From: DASYRM01 sp036004405
GTDB lineage: Bacteria > Acidobacteriota > Vicinamibacteria > Vicinamibacterales > UBA2999
NCBI GenBank assembly: GCA_036004405.1
Contig: DASYRM010000002.1
Location: 1-49,203 of the forward strand
DNA length: 49,203 nt
Direction of reading: 5' to 3'
The notes under the pieces are model-generated. The model worked only from the letters and a program-made list of their open reading frames with translations, did no database searches and had not been told where the DNA came from. Each line of letters starts with the position of its first letter. Position 1 is the first letter of the stretch. Both the position numbers and the translations under genes were made by a program. Positions 7,560 through 17,587 of this stretch are shown in pieces.

Positions 7560-9093
7560 GATTGCAGGCGCCGGGCCAGCGCTGCTCGCAGGCGCGCGCG
7601 TAGAGCCGCGCGGGCTGGCGCTCCCGTGCCGGCAGCGGCCCTTTGCTGCCGGTCAGGATGAACTGGTAGTCGGCAACCGTCGGCGCCTGGCGGCGGAACG
7701 TGCCCCCCTTCTCGGTGGCCGCGCCGTTGTCGCAGCCGGCCTGAAAGCGCAGCGCGCACGCACGCTCGAACGACATCGCCGCCCGCCTGGGATTGGCGTA
7801 GTGCTCGGCCAGCAGGATCCCGACCTCGTTGCACGCCCATCCCGACCCGTCCTCGCAGTAGCCGTCCTCCTGGAAATACAGATCCTCGCAGGCCGTGCGG
7901 GTATTGGCCGCGCACGCCTGCTGCCAGAACGGCAGGTACTGCCCCGGATGGTGGTCGCCCAGATACCCGGTCGCGCTCATGGCGCCGAAGGCGACCGCCC
8001 ACACGCTCATGTAGGCCAGATGACGCTGGCGCGGGAGGAGCGTCCGGCCCCACGCCGCCGGATCGATGCGCTGCAGCAGCGGCGACCGCGCCAGACGATC
8101 GAGCAGCCTGACGGACAGATTGAGCAGCGGCACCTGCAGCAGCTTGTCGTAAAACCCCGGCATCCCGTTGCGCAGCAGCGCGTCGTAGAGCACGACGGTC
8201 GTGAGCCCGTAGAGCACGCCGTACATGAGGCGCCCAAGCTCGGTACGAGGCGACGTGGCCGGATCGGTGAACAGCAGGTGCATGCCCAGGAACACGGCAA
8301 TCGGCACGTGGGAGTCGGAGAAGAAGTAGATGCCGGTCGCCGCGTAGTAGACCGCGCTGCAGACGAACGTCGTCACCACGGCCGCCATGGTCATCGGCGT
8401 GACGCCGAACAGATACTGCCCCGGCAGGCCGATGAGAAAGATCGCGAGATACATCTGCGGCGGGTAGAACTCGGTGAGCGCCACCTGGATGCCCCAGGTC
8501 ATCTCGGTCGCCGTCGCGAGCAGCAGGAACATCGACACCACCGCCAGCGGGAACGACGAGGGGTTGAAGATGTGCGTGTTGATGCCGTCGCGCGTCCAGC
8601 GCAGGAACTCCTTGGCGAGCAGGCCCAGCGCCAACAGCCCGAACTGGAGGTAGAACCACTCGTCCTTGAACCAGAAGAACAGGGTGATGCTGAAAATGAC
8701 GGGGAACGGGCCGAAGCCGAGCGCGAACGTGCGCCGGTGCGTCCACGAGAGCAGGCTGTCGAACGCATACGCAAACAGCAGCTGCGCCACGATCAGCGGC
8801 GCGGCATGGTAGACCTCGCGCCAGTAGTAGCCCCAGTAGAGGATCAGCGTGCCTTGCAGGCACGCCTGCAGGTAGTGCTGCCGGCGCAGCACCACCTCGA
8901 GCGTCAGTTTCTGCCCGCGGCGGAGCACACCGAACAGCAGCACGCTCCACGCCAGCAGGATCAGCGCCACCGCGACCATCGCCGTGCGCACCGCGGGGCG
9001 CGGCTGCAGCACCGCGAGCTGGCTGAGGACCAGCAAGCCGGCGACGAAGCAGCCGTTGAGCGCGAAGGCGCCACGCGCCGCGAGCTTCGTCAT
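7519..9093 (-). CDS. NQR2/RnfD-like membrane protein with cysteine-rich Sel1-like C-terminus
   Basis: The 524-residue protein has about ten hydrophobic segments in its first 370 residues. GINTHIFNPSSFPLAVV and LLFTDPATSPRTELGRLMYGVLYG correspond to conserved patches of the NQR2/RnfD/RnfE family, which in Rnf and Na+-NQR complexes carries covalent flavin and helps move ions. No other Rnf subunit is encoded here, so an electron-transport role is uncertain. After the last helix comes a cysteine-rich tail (CEDLYFQEDGYCEDGSGWAC, FERACALRFQAGC, YARACEQRWPGAC) like disulfide-bonded Sel1/Hcp repeats, presumably periplasmic. It follows the M49 gene by 7 bp in an operon. Its 3' end overlaps the convergent gene by 41 bp. 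Confidence 0.75.
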   Translation of the reverse strand: MTKLAARGAFALNGCFVAGLLVLSQLAVLQPRPAVRTAMVAVALILLAWSVLLFGVLRRGQKLTLEVVLRRQHYLQACLQGTLILYWGYYWREVYHAAPLIVAQLLFAYAFDSLLSWTHRRTFALGFGPFPVIFSITLFFWFKDEWFYLQFGLLALGLLAKEFLRWTRDGINTHIFNPSSFPLAVVSMFLLLATATEMTWGIQVALTEFYPPQMYLAIFLIGLPGQYLFGVTPMTMAAVVTTFVCSAVYYAATGIYFFSDSHVPIAVFLGMHLLFTDPATSPRTELGRLMYGVLYGLTTVVLYDALLRNGMPGFYDKLLQVPLLNLSVRLLDRLARSPLLQRIDPAAWGRTLLPRQRHLAYMSVWAVAFGAMSATGYLGDHHPGQYLPFWQQACAANTRTACEDLYFQEDGYCEDGSGWACNEVGILLAEHYANPRRAAMSFERACALRFQAGCDNGAATEKGGTFRRQAPTVADYQFILTGSKGPLPARERQPARLYARACEQRWPGACNLILHGPSAARGSS

Positions 9094-9100
9094 CGATCGA

Positions 9101-10819
9101 CTAGTTCGAGGCCTCGAGCTGCTGCGCGGTGACGTAGCGCGGCTCGATATCGACCGGCACCTCTTTCAGCTTGTCGAGGATGGCCTGCACCGGCGGGCGG
9201 ATGACGGCGAGCTTCTCGATCAGCGTCTTCGTCGCGGCGTAGTCGCCGGTGGCCTGCTTGGTCATCAGGTCGGCGGTCAGATCGATGACGTTCTGCTTGA
9301 ACCGCTCGGGGTTCACCTGGAACGTGCCGTCGGCGTTCACGCTGACGCCGCCCTGATCGAGGAAGTAGTTCATCTGCAGCGCCACGCCGCGGCCGTGCGC
9401 TTCGTTGATGCCGAACCGGATCGACCGGAACATCGACGCCAGGTAGGTCGTGTACATCGTGTCGCCCAGCTTCGCGTCGAGCTTCCCCTTGTCGAAGAGG
9501 AAGCGCAGCGCGAAGAGCCCCGACACGTCGGCCTTGGCTTCTTCGGCGGTGCTGTACAGGTCCTTGAACTCCTTGCGCACCGTGGACCTGCGTCCGCTGA
9601 CGGTGATGTCGTGCGGCCCCAGCCCGTGCATCAGCTCGTGCATCAGGATGTGCGTGAAGAAGGCGTCGAAGGCCACCTGCGCCTGCGCCGCGACCGGCAG
9701 CGCCACCTTGGCGATCGGCTGCAGAACGCGCGCGAACTTCGCCTCCTGCACGTTCTTCAACATCACGCGCTTCGCGCCCTTCTCGGCGATCACCCGTTCG
9801 TCGTTCGGCAGGTTGTACGCGGCGGTCTGCACGCCGCGGTTGCCGTCGCCGGAGGAGAAGACGCTGTTGATGACGCGAATCGGGGCCAGCGCCCCTAACT
9901 TCGGGTTGCGATGCTTCGGGTCGATCGGGAGGTTGTTCTCGATCTCCTGCAGCTCGGATCCGAAGCGGGCCAGCTTCTGCGTCTCGGCGTCGTCGCGCAC
10001 GCCGATGAACGACTCGAACGCGGCCTTGTAGTTGAACCACTCGTCCTCGTAGACCTCGTAGGGCCCGATGGTCGGCTCGATGCTGGCGTCGAGCTCCATC
10101 CACGCCACGTCGCTCGCGTAGTAGTCGTTGCTCAGGAGCGCCACGGCGCGCGTCTCGAGATACTTCTTGAGCGTCGGCTGCGCCGTCAGCGCCGCCGCTG
10201 CCCGCAGCAGCGCCGCCACGCGCGCGACCTCGTTCTGGTATTCCTGGTTGTACGGCACGGCGGTGAACTTCCCGTCGGGGCCGCGGCGGATCGTGGTGAA
10301 GAAGCCGGTGGCGTGCGCCTGCTCGGCGTCGCCGAGCCCGTTGATCCAGGCCTCGACGTCGGCCTTGGTGGCGCCGGCGGGATAGAAGTTGCCCTGCGGC
10401 GGCTTTGCCGGCGCGCCGTCCACGAACGGCTCGTTGTGATCGAGCCGCGACCACGGCCCCTTGTTCAGCAGGAAGTAGTGCAGGCGCGCGCGGCCGAGCG
10501 GCGTCTCGTCGGCGGCCAGCTCCGCCAGCATGCTCTCGTTGCCGTCCCACACCTGGCGCAGGTAGAGCGCGTCGAAGACGCGTCCGGCCTCCACCATCTT
10601 GGCGAGCGCCTGTTTCTCGTTGGCCGGCATCGTCGAGAGGTCGGCGGTGAGGTCCACCGGCGCGAAGCGCGCCGTCATCGTCTGGATTTTCTGCAGCATT
10701 GGATCGGCGGGCGCCGCGGCGGGCGCGGGAGGCGTTGAAGAGCGGGAGCACGCGGCGGCGATGACGGCAAGCCCCAAGGCCCAAGGCCCAAGGCCCACGG
10801 TCAACGAAGCGCCGTTCAA
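9101..10819 (-). CDS. M49 (dipeptidyl-peptidase III-like) lipoprotein metallopeptidase
   Basis: The zinc site is recognisable as HELMHGLGPH, equivalent to the HExxGH/HECCHG motif of M49, followed by EEAKAD, the counterpart of EECRAE that supplies the third ligand. The leader ends ALGLAVIAAAC, a plausible lipobox, so the enzyme is probably an exported lipoprotein cutting peptides. Start choice is difficult. I prefer TTG 10819, which overlaps the yqgE TGA and has AAGGTGGGG upstream, but TTG 10804 and GTG 10798 are in frame. The leader-coding DNA holds three 7-bp AAGGCCC repeats (plus strand). It sits between yqgE and the membrane-protein gene in one operon. Confidence 0.8.
   Translation of the reverse strand: MNGASLTVGLGPWALGLAVIAAACSRSSTPPAPAAAPADPMLQKIQTMTARFAPVDLTADLSTMPANEKQALAKMVEAGRVFDALYLRQVWDGNESMLAELAADETPLGRARLHYFLLNKGPWSRLDHNEPFVDGAPAKPPQGNFYPAGATKADVEAWINGLGDAEQAHATGFFTTIRRGPDGKFTAVPYNQEYQNEVARVAALLRAAAALTAQPTLKKYLETRAVALLSNDYYASDVAWMELDASIEPTIGPYEVYEDEWFNYKAAFESFIGVRDDAETQKLARFGSELQEIENNLPIDPKHRNPKLGALAPIRVINSVFSSGDGNRGVQTAAYNLPNDERVIAEKGAKRVMLKNVQEAKFARVLQPIAKVALPVAAQAQVAFDAFFTHILMHELMHGLGPHDITVSGRRSTVRKEFKDLYSTAEEAKADVSGLFALRFLFDKGKLDAKLGDTMYTTYLASMFRSIRFGINEAHGRGVALQMNYFLDQGGVSVNADGTFQVNPERFKQNVIDLTADLMTKQATGDYAATKTLIEKLAVIRPPVQAILDKLKEVPVDIEPRYVTAQQLEASN
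10776..10796. repeat. Three tandem copies of a 7-bp unit in the M49 leader
   Basis: The plus strand carries AAGGCCC three times in direct tandem, encoding the GLGPWALGL part of the lipoprotein signal. Because the unit is 7 bp, gain or loss of a copy would shift the reading frame. Confidence 0.75.
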
Positions 10820-11373
10820 TGGACCCCACCTTTGGCATGCAACGCCGCAGGGTCCGCCCCCAGGCGCCGAAGAGCGGCTTCCCACATCTCGTCGGGCGGT
10901 GTGTTGAAGATGAGCGCCGGATCGACGTCGGTCGTGAGCCATGACGCCGACGCGAGCTCCTGATCGAGCTGCCCCGGCCCCCACCCCGCGTAGCCGACCA
11001 CCACTCGCGCCCGGCTCGACGGCGGCGTCTGCAGCAGCTCCATGGTCAGCGTGTGCGACACCGACAACAGGACACCGGGGCAGATCTCGCGTTGCTCGTC
11101 GTCGTGCCCCTGCGAGTCGGCCATCAGCACCCACGTGCGCTGCGGGTCCACGGGACCGCCCAGCCAGAGCCGCAGCTCCGGATCGACCTTCACCGGCGGC
11201 TCGGTCTTGACCATCGTCCACGCCGGCTCGTCCATCTGCCGGTTCACCACCAGGCCGAAGGCGCCATCCTCGGTGTAATCGCACAGCAGGATGACCGTAC
11301 GGGTGAAGTTGGGGTCGGTCATCTGCGGCATGGAGAGCAGCAGGACGGGTGCGGCGCCGGACATGCCCTGCAT
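10816..11373 (-). CDS. yqgE: YqgE/AlgH family protein (DUF179)
   Basis: The 185-residue product has the family hallmarks: an N-terminal LLLSMPQMTDPNFTRTVILL, GAFGLVVNR in the next strand, LWLGGPVD, and a C-terminal VVGYAGWGPGQLDQEL. The length matches the usual 180-190 residues. The family is widespread and linked to regulation in some pseudomonads (AlgH), but its biochemical function is unsettled. ATG 11373 is chosen because it lies 1 nt after the queG stop and AGGA is 6 nt upstream; the frame extends further but only into queG. It is the third gene of the acnA-queG run. Confidence 0.92.
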   Translation of the reverse strand: MQGMSGAAPVLLLSMPQMTDPNFTRTVILLCDYTEDGAFGLVVNRQMDEPAWTMVKTEPPVKVDPELRLWLGGPVDPQRTWVLMADSQGHDDEQREICPGVLLSVSHTLTMELLQTPPSSRARVVVGYAGWGPGQLDQELASASWLTTDVDPALIFNTPPDEMWEAALRRLGADPAALHAKGGVH

Positions 11374-11374
11374 T

Positions 11375-12451
11375 TTATGTCCTCGAGCGAGCCCAGGCGA
11401 CGTGTTCCTGCACCATCGGATCGGACACCGAGGCGCGCTCCGGCGTGCCCGCGTCCAGCACAGCCACCGCGTGCGCATCGCCTGTGTTGCCGATCGCGAC
11501 GGCGAGATTGCGGCGCAGGCCCACGAGCTTGGCCCGGCGCATCGGCCCGCCGATGATCGCGCGGTGCAGCTCCGCGTCCGACGCCGTCCACAGCGCCACG
11601 AGATCCGGCGCGTCGAAGGTGCTGCGCGGCTGCCACACCGGATCGCTCGACACCGGCGCCGGCTGGTTGTACGGGCACACCTCCTGGCAGATGTCGCAGC
11701 CGTAGGCGTGAGTGCCGATCAGCGGGCGCAGGTCCTCGGGAATCGCGTCGCGCAGCTCTATGGTGAGGTAGGAGAGACACCGGCGCGCGTCGAGCACGCC
11801 GGGCTCGACCAGCGCGCCCGACGGGCAGGCGTCGAGGCACTTCGTGCAGCTGCCGCACTGCTCCAGCCCCTGGGCGTCCGGCTCGAGCGCGAGCGTCGTG
11901 ATGATTTCGCCCAGGAACAGCCACGACCCGAGCTCGGGGTTGATGAGGCAGGTGTTCTTTCCCACCCATCCGAGGCCCGCGTATTGTGCGTAGACGCGCT
12001 CCTGCACCGGCCCGGAATCGACGAGCGCGCTCGTCTCGAACGGCTCCGGCGACACCTCGCGCATCCAGTCCACGAGCCGGTTGTGCCGCGCCCACAGCAC
12101 GCGGTGGTAGTCCTCGCCCCAGGCGTGCCGCGACACGCGTGCGGTGCCCGCGGGCAGATCCCGCGAGTACGGGCGGTCGGTGTTGTAGAGCGTGCCGGTC
12201 ATGATGACGCTGCGGGCACCCGGCAGCACCTGCCGCGCGTCGCTGCGCAGCTCCACCGACTGCGCCAGCCAGCCCATCTCGCCGGCGTAGCCGCGATCGA
12301 GCCACTCACGGAGGAACGACAGCTCGGGAAAGCTGTCGGCGGCGGCCACGCCGCAGACCTCGAACCCCAGCTCGCGGGCCCTGGCTTTGATGCGATCCGA
12401 CGTGAGCGCGGTGGCGGCCGGGTCCGTAGACCCGGCGCTGGTGGTTCTCAT
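11375..12451 (-). CDS. queG: Epoxyqueuosine reductase QueG
   Basis: QueG is a cobalamin-dependent, iron-sulfur enzyme that reduces epoxyqueuosine to queuosine in tRNA wobble positions. The 358-residue protein has the catalytic Asp region SALVDSGPVQERVYA (Asp145), GWVGKNTCLINPELGSWLFLGEI, a first 4Fe-4S motif CGSCTKCLDACPSGAL (C199, C202, C205, C209) and a second CDICQEVCPYNQ. The C-terminus carries the HEAT-like RNLAVAIGNTGD segment. ATG 12451 is preferred: the frame runs on to 12499, but that stretch is a REP pair rather than conserved protein. It lies downstream of acnA, separated by the REP pair. Confidence 0.95.
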   Translation of the reverse strand: MRTTSAGSTDPAATALTSDRIKARARELGFEVCGVAAADSFPELSFLREWLDRGYAGEMGWLAQSVELRSDARQVLPGARSVIMTGTLYNTDRPYSRDLPAGTARVSRHAWGEDYHRVLWARHNRLVDWMREVSPEPFETSALVDSGPVQERVYAQYAGLGWVGKNTCLINPELGSWLFLGEIITTLALEPDAQGLEQCGSCTKCLDACPSGALVEPGVLDARRCLSYLTIELRDAIPEDLRPLIGTHAYGCDICQEVCPYNQPAPVSSDPVWQPRSTFDAPDLVALWTASDAELHRAIIGGPMRRAKLVGLRRNLAVAIGNTGDAHAVAVLDAGTPERASVSDPMVQEHVAWARSRT

Positions 12452-12459
12452 CGTTGTAC

Positions 12460-12484
12460 GTAGAGGCGGACCTTCAGGTCCGCC
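12460..12484 (+). repeat. REP palindrome, plus orientation, first half of an inverted pair
   Basis: GTAGA is followed by a perfect stem, GGCGGACCT / AGGTCCGCC, with a TC loop. It starts 9 bp upstream of the queG ATG (12451) and forms a BIME-like unit with the inverted copy at 12492-12520. Confidence 0.85.
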
Positions 12485-12491
12485 TGCGGGC

Positions 12492-12520
12492 AGGCGCACC
12501 TCTTCGAGGTGCGCCTCTAC
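12492..12520 (-). repeat. REP palindrome, minus orientation, second half of an inverted pair
   Basis: The stem AGGCGCACCTC / GAGGTGCGCCT with a TTC loop is followed on the plus strand by CTAC, so GTAG heads it on the minus strand. It begins 7 bp after the acnA stop codon (12530-12528) and could form a structured 3' end for acnA mRNA. Confidence 0.85.
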
Positions 12521-12527
12521 GAAAAAC

Positions 12528-15245
<2,718 letters not shown>

Positions 15246-15266
15246 AACCCACCATGTTACCCCGGG

Positions 15267-15989
15267 TTAGAACGTCACGAAGACGCTGCCGGTGACGACG
15301 CCGCGCGGCGACGCGCCGGCGCCTTCGGCCACGCCGCCGTTCAGCATGTGCAGCCGGGCGTCCACGCGCAGGCCGGCGCGCGACACGCCGGCACGCTGCG
15401 ATCCCACCGGATAGATCAGGCCGCCGCCTGCGTATCCATCGACGCCGCTTTCGATCAGTGTCTGCCCTTCGTGGACGTGCCGCGCCACGCCGGCGCCGCC
15501 GCTCACGAACGGTGTCCAGCGCCGGCGCGGGTTCGTCGTGAGCCGCCAGATCGCGCCGCCGGTGATCACATACTCCGTCAGCCGCGACGTCGCCTCGACC
15601 GCAGTCGCATTCTCGGCATCGGCGCTGAGCGAGGAGATCAAGTCTGGCCGCCCCACCGTCAGCAGCCCTTCGACCGTCAGGCGCGACGTAACGCGATAGC
15701 CGACCCGCCCCTCGATGAGCGCCGCCGGCGCCACCCGCGTGTCGGTGGAGAACAAACGGAATGGGCTGCCGGTGGCGTTGTTGCTCAGGAGCGTGGCGTC
15801 ACCCTGCCCGAGCGTCAGGCCGCCAGCGACGCCGGCCCCGAACCCGAGCTCGACCCGCGGCGTACGCGGCGGACGCGGCGAACGCGCCGGCGGGCGCCGT
15901 GCCTGCGCCGCCGCCGGCATGGCGATCGCCAGCGCGCACACCGCCACGGCCGCCAGCCACGCGGATCGAATATCCCGCGGCCGGGTCAT
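15267..15989 (-). CDS. Putative outer-membrane beta-barrel protein
   Basis: The 240-residue product has a signal peptide (SAWLAAVAVCALAIAMPAAAQA), a short Pro/Arg-rich linker, and alternating strands with aromatic or glycine ends (VELGFGAGVAGGLTLG, GYRVTSRLTVEGLLTVG, YVITGGAIWRL, TPFVSGGAGVARHV) closing with GVVTGSVFVTF. The terminal Phe is typical of barrels inserted by the BAM complex. It may be a small OmpW/OmpA-like barrel of unknown cargo. ATG 15989 overlaps the matrixin stop by 4 bp (ATGA), so translation is probably coupled. It is the last gene of a three-gene operon with the protease. Confidence 0.75.
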   Translation of the reverse strand: MTRPRDIRSAWLAAVAVCALAIAMPAAAQARRPPARSPRPPRTPRVELGFGAGVAGGLTLGQGDATLLSNNATGSPFRLFSTDTRVAPAALIEGRVGYRVTSRLTVEGLLTVGRPDLISSLSADAENATAVEATSRLTEYVITGGAIWRLTTNPRRRWTPFVSGGAGVARHVHEGQTLIESGVDGYAGGGLIYPVGSQRAGVSRAGLRVDARLHMLNGGVAEGAGASPRGVVTGSVFVTF

Positions 15990-16984
15990 TTCGTCTGCAC
16001 CGTCACGTCGAACGACGCCGCCGCGCCGCCCTTCGGCACCGCCACGAGGTGATCCGACAGGGCGACCTTGAAGTTGGTGTCGATGCCCGGGTCGTCGAAG
16101 AAGCTGTCGGTCGCGGCGTCGTCGAGCGGCTCCACCCGCACGGCGTAGAGGCCGGGCGGCAGCCCCGCGATCGCAAACTCGCCTTCGGCGTTGAGCGAGA
16201 AGCCGCCGACGAGATCGCCGGTGCGCAGATTGAACGCCACGACGTGGGCCGCGAACACTCCTCGGCCGCCGAGCCGCACGCGCCCCTGCACCGACCCGGT
16301 GTCCTGCGCGAAGTCCCCCTCCGGATAGGTGTTCGAGACCCCGGCCACGTCGTCGGGCTGCAGTGCGCGATCGGTGGTGATGCCGCGGCCGAAGGCGATG
16401 GGAAACATCACCGACGACGCGGCCACCACGCGGCGGCCACCGCCCGCCTGCATCTCCGTTTCGCCGAGCGCCGAGTGGCCGAGGCCGAGGAAGTGTCCGA
16501 TTTCGTGCGTCGCCACCGACTGCAGGTCGAACGCGTTGGCGGCACCCGAGGTGGACCACTCGAACGCCGTGTTGAAGAAGACGTCTGACTCGACGATGGC
16601 GCCGGTGATGATGTCGATCGTGAACCCCGTAGCCGCCAGCGTCCGGTCCAGATCCCCGTGTGACTCGAAGCCCAGCACCGAGAGGCCGTCGTCGTCATCC
16701 GAGGGCCTGGCGCCGGTGAAGCCGCCGTACTGGAAGGCGATCGTCGCCGTCGGCACAGCCTCCCATGTGCCGAATGCCGCGTTGACCGCGGTCTGAAACT
16801 GCGCCGCGGTGACGCCGGGCGCGTCGGCGGTCGAACTGAACCAGCGCACGGGACTCTGGCGCCACTTGATGGGGGCCGTCTGGCCCCGGACCGTCGAGCT
16901 CAGATGCAGATACGCCGACGCCGGCGTGGCCGCCGCACCGACGGCGCAGACCGCGAGAACCCAGGCGACGCACGTCCGTCTCAT
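15986..16984 (-). CDS. Exported matrixin-type (M10) zinc metalloprotease
   Basis: The 332-residue protein has a signal peptide (MRRTCVAWVLAVCAVGAAATPASA) and a matrixin-like catalytic domain. The extended zinc motif HEIGHFLGLGH supplies His160, His164 and His170 with Glu161 as general base, and a downstream SSVMFPIAFGRG provides a Met-turn candidate. The C-terminal 100 residues look like a carboxypeptidase-regulatory/CNA-B beta-sandwich (VQGRVRLGGRGVFAAHVVAFNLRTGD, GLPPGLYAVRVEPLD), a common surface or substrate-binding module. It is sandwiched between two exported proteins with 4-bp ATGA overlaps on both sides. The target protein is unknown. Confidence 0.88.
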   Translation of the reverse strand: MRRTCVAWVLAVCAVGAAATPASAYLHLSSTVRGQTAPIKWRQSPVRWFSSTADAPGVTAAQFQTAVNAAFGTWEAVPTATIAFQYGGFTGARPSDDDDGLSVLGFESHGDLDRTLAATGFTIDIITGAIVESDVFFNTAFEWSTSGAANAFDLQSVATHEIGHFLGLGHSALGETEMQAGGGRRVVAASSVMFPIAFGRGITTDRALQPDDVAGVSNTYPEGDFAQDTGSVQGRVRLGGRGVFAAHVVAFNLRTGDLVGGFSLNAEGEFAIAGLPPGLYAVRVEPLDDAATDSFFDDPGIDTNFKVALSDHLVAVPKGGAAASFDVTVQTK

Positions 16985-17526
16985 GGCCGCCCCTTGGCGC
17001 GGGCGCGCACCTCGCGGGCAAACGCCTCCAACGAGAGCGGCACGCGGGCGGGGTCGCCGCGCACGATCCGCTCCGCCCCGGTGGCCGGCGCGGTCAGCGG
17101 CGCGGGAGCCACGACGGCACGCCCATCAGCCGCGCGGCCGACCCGGTAGAGCCCCTGGCTGAGGCCGAACAACGTCGGCATGGCGGGCGCGCTGCCGCGC
17201 AGGAACACGATGACCTCGTCGCCGCTCGTGAACTGCGGCACGCCGACGATCAACCGCCGGTAGCGACCCACCTCGCCGCCGGGCAGGCGAAACGTGACGC
17301 TTTCGCCCGGGCGTCCCTTGAGTGCGTCGGCAACCGCCACGGTGACGATGGTCTCGATCGATCGCCGGTCGCCGGTCTGCTGCGCGCGCACGTCCACCAC
17401 CCGCCCGTGCACGACCAGCTGCGACCCCTGCACCATCTCGCCGAATTCCACCGGCACTTCCAGTGTGGCCTGTGCCACGCGAGCTGTTCCGAATGCGAGA
17501 GCTATTAGCAACAGGCCTTGCGTCAT
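16981..17526 (-). CDS. Small exported protein preceding the matrixin protease
   Basis: The product is about 181 residues with a signal peptide (MTQGLLLIALAFGTARVAQA) and a compact beta-rich core (QGSQLVVHGRVVDVRAQQ, VTVAVADALKGRPGESVTFRLPGGEVG, FTSGDEVIVFLRG). I do not recognise a named family, but this short type often precedes matrixin genes in acidobacterial-like genomes. Its 3' end overlaps the protease start by 4 bp, so it could be a chaperone, inhibitor or partner of the protease; that is inference from position. ATG 17526 is chosen because the signal peptide starts there, although an in-frame ATG exists at 17571. Confidence 0.65.
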   Translation of the reverse strand: MTQGLLLIALAFGTARVAQATLEVPVEFGEMVQGSQLVVHGRVVDVRAQQTGDRRSIETIVTVAVADALKGRPGESVTFRLPGGEVGRYRRLIVGVPQFTSGDEVIVFLRGSAPAMPTLFGLSQGLYRVGRAADGRAVVAPAPLTAPATGAERIVRGDPARVPLSLEAFAREVRARAKGRP

Positions 17527-17560
17527 CACCCGGTTCGCCACAAGTACCCCCAATGTCCCT

Positions 17561-17587
17561 ACCCGCCTCACCGGCCCTACCCGCCTA
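17561..17587. repeat. 9-bp tandem repeat array at the lpxB 3' end
   Basis: Units ACCCGCCTC, ACCGGCCCT and ACCCGCCTA follow one another, and CCCTACCCGCCT is repeated exactly 18 bp apart. The lpxB stop codon (17579-17577) lies within the array. Equivalent 9-bp arrays occur at 43332-43367 and 46152-46178. Confidence 0.7.

Noticed and set aside
12452..12499. N-terminal extension of QueG by 16 residues
   Set aside because: The extension is encoded by REP sequence and the conserved protein begins later; ATG 12451 fits better.
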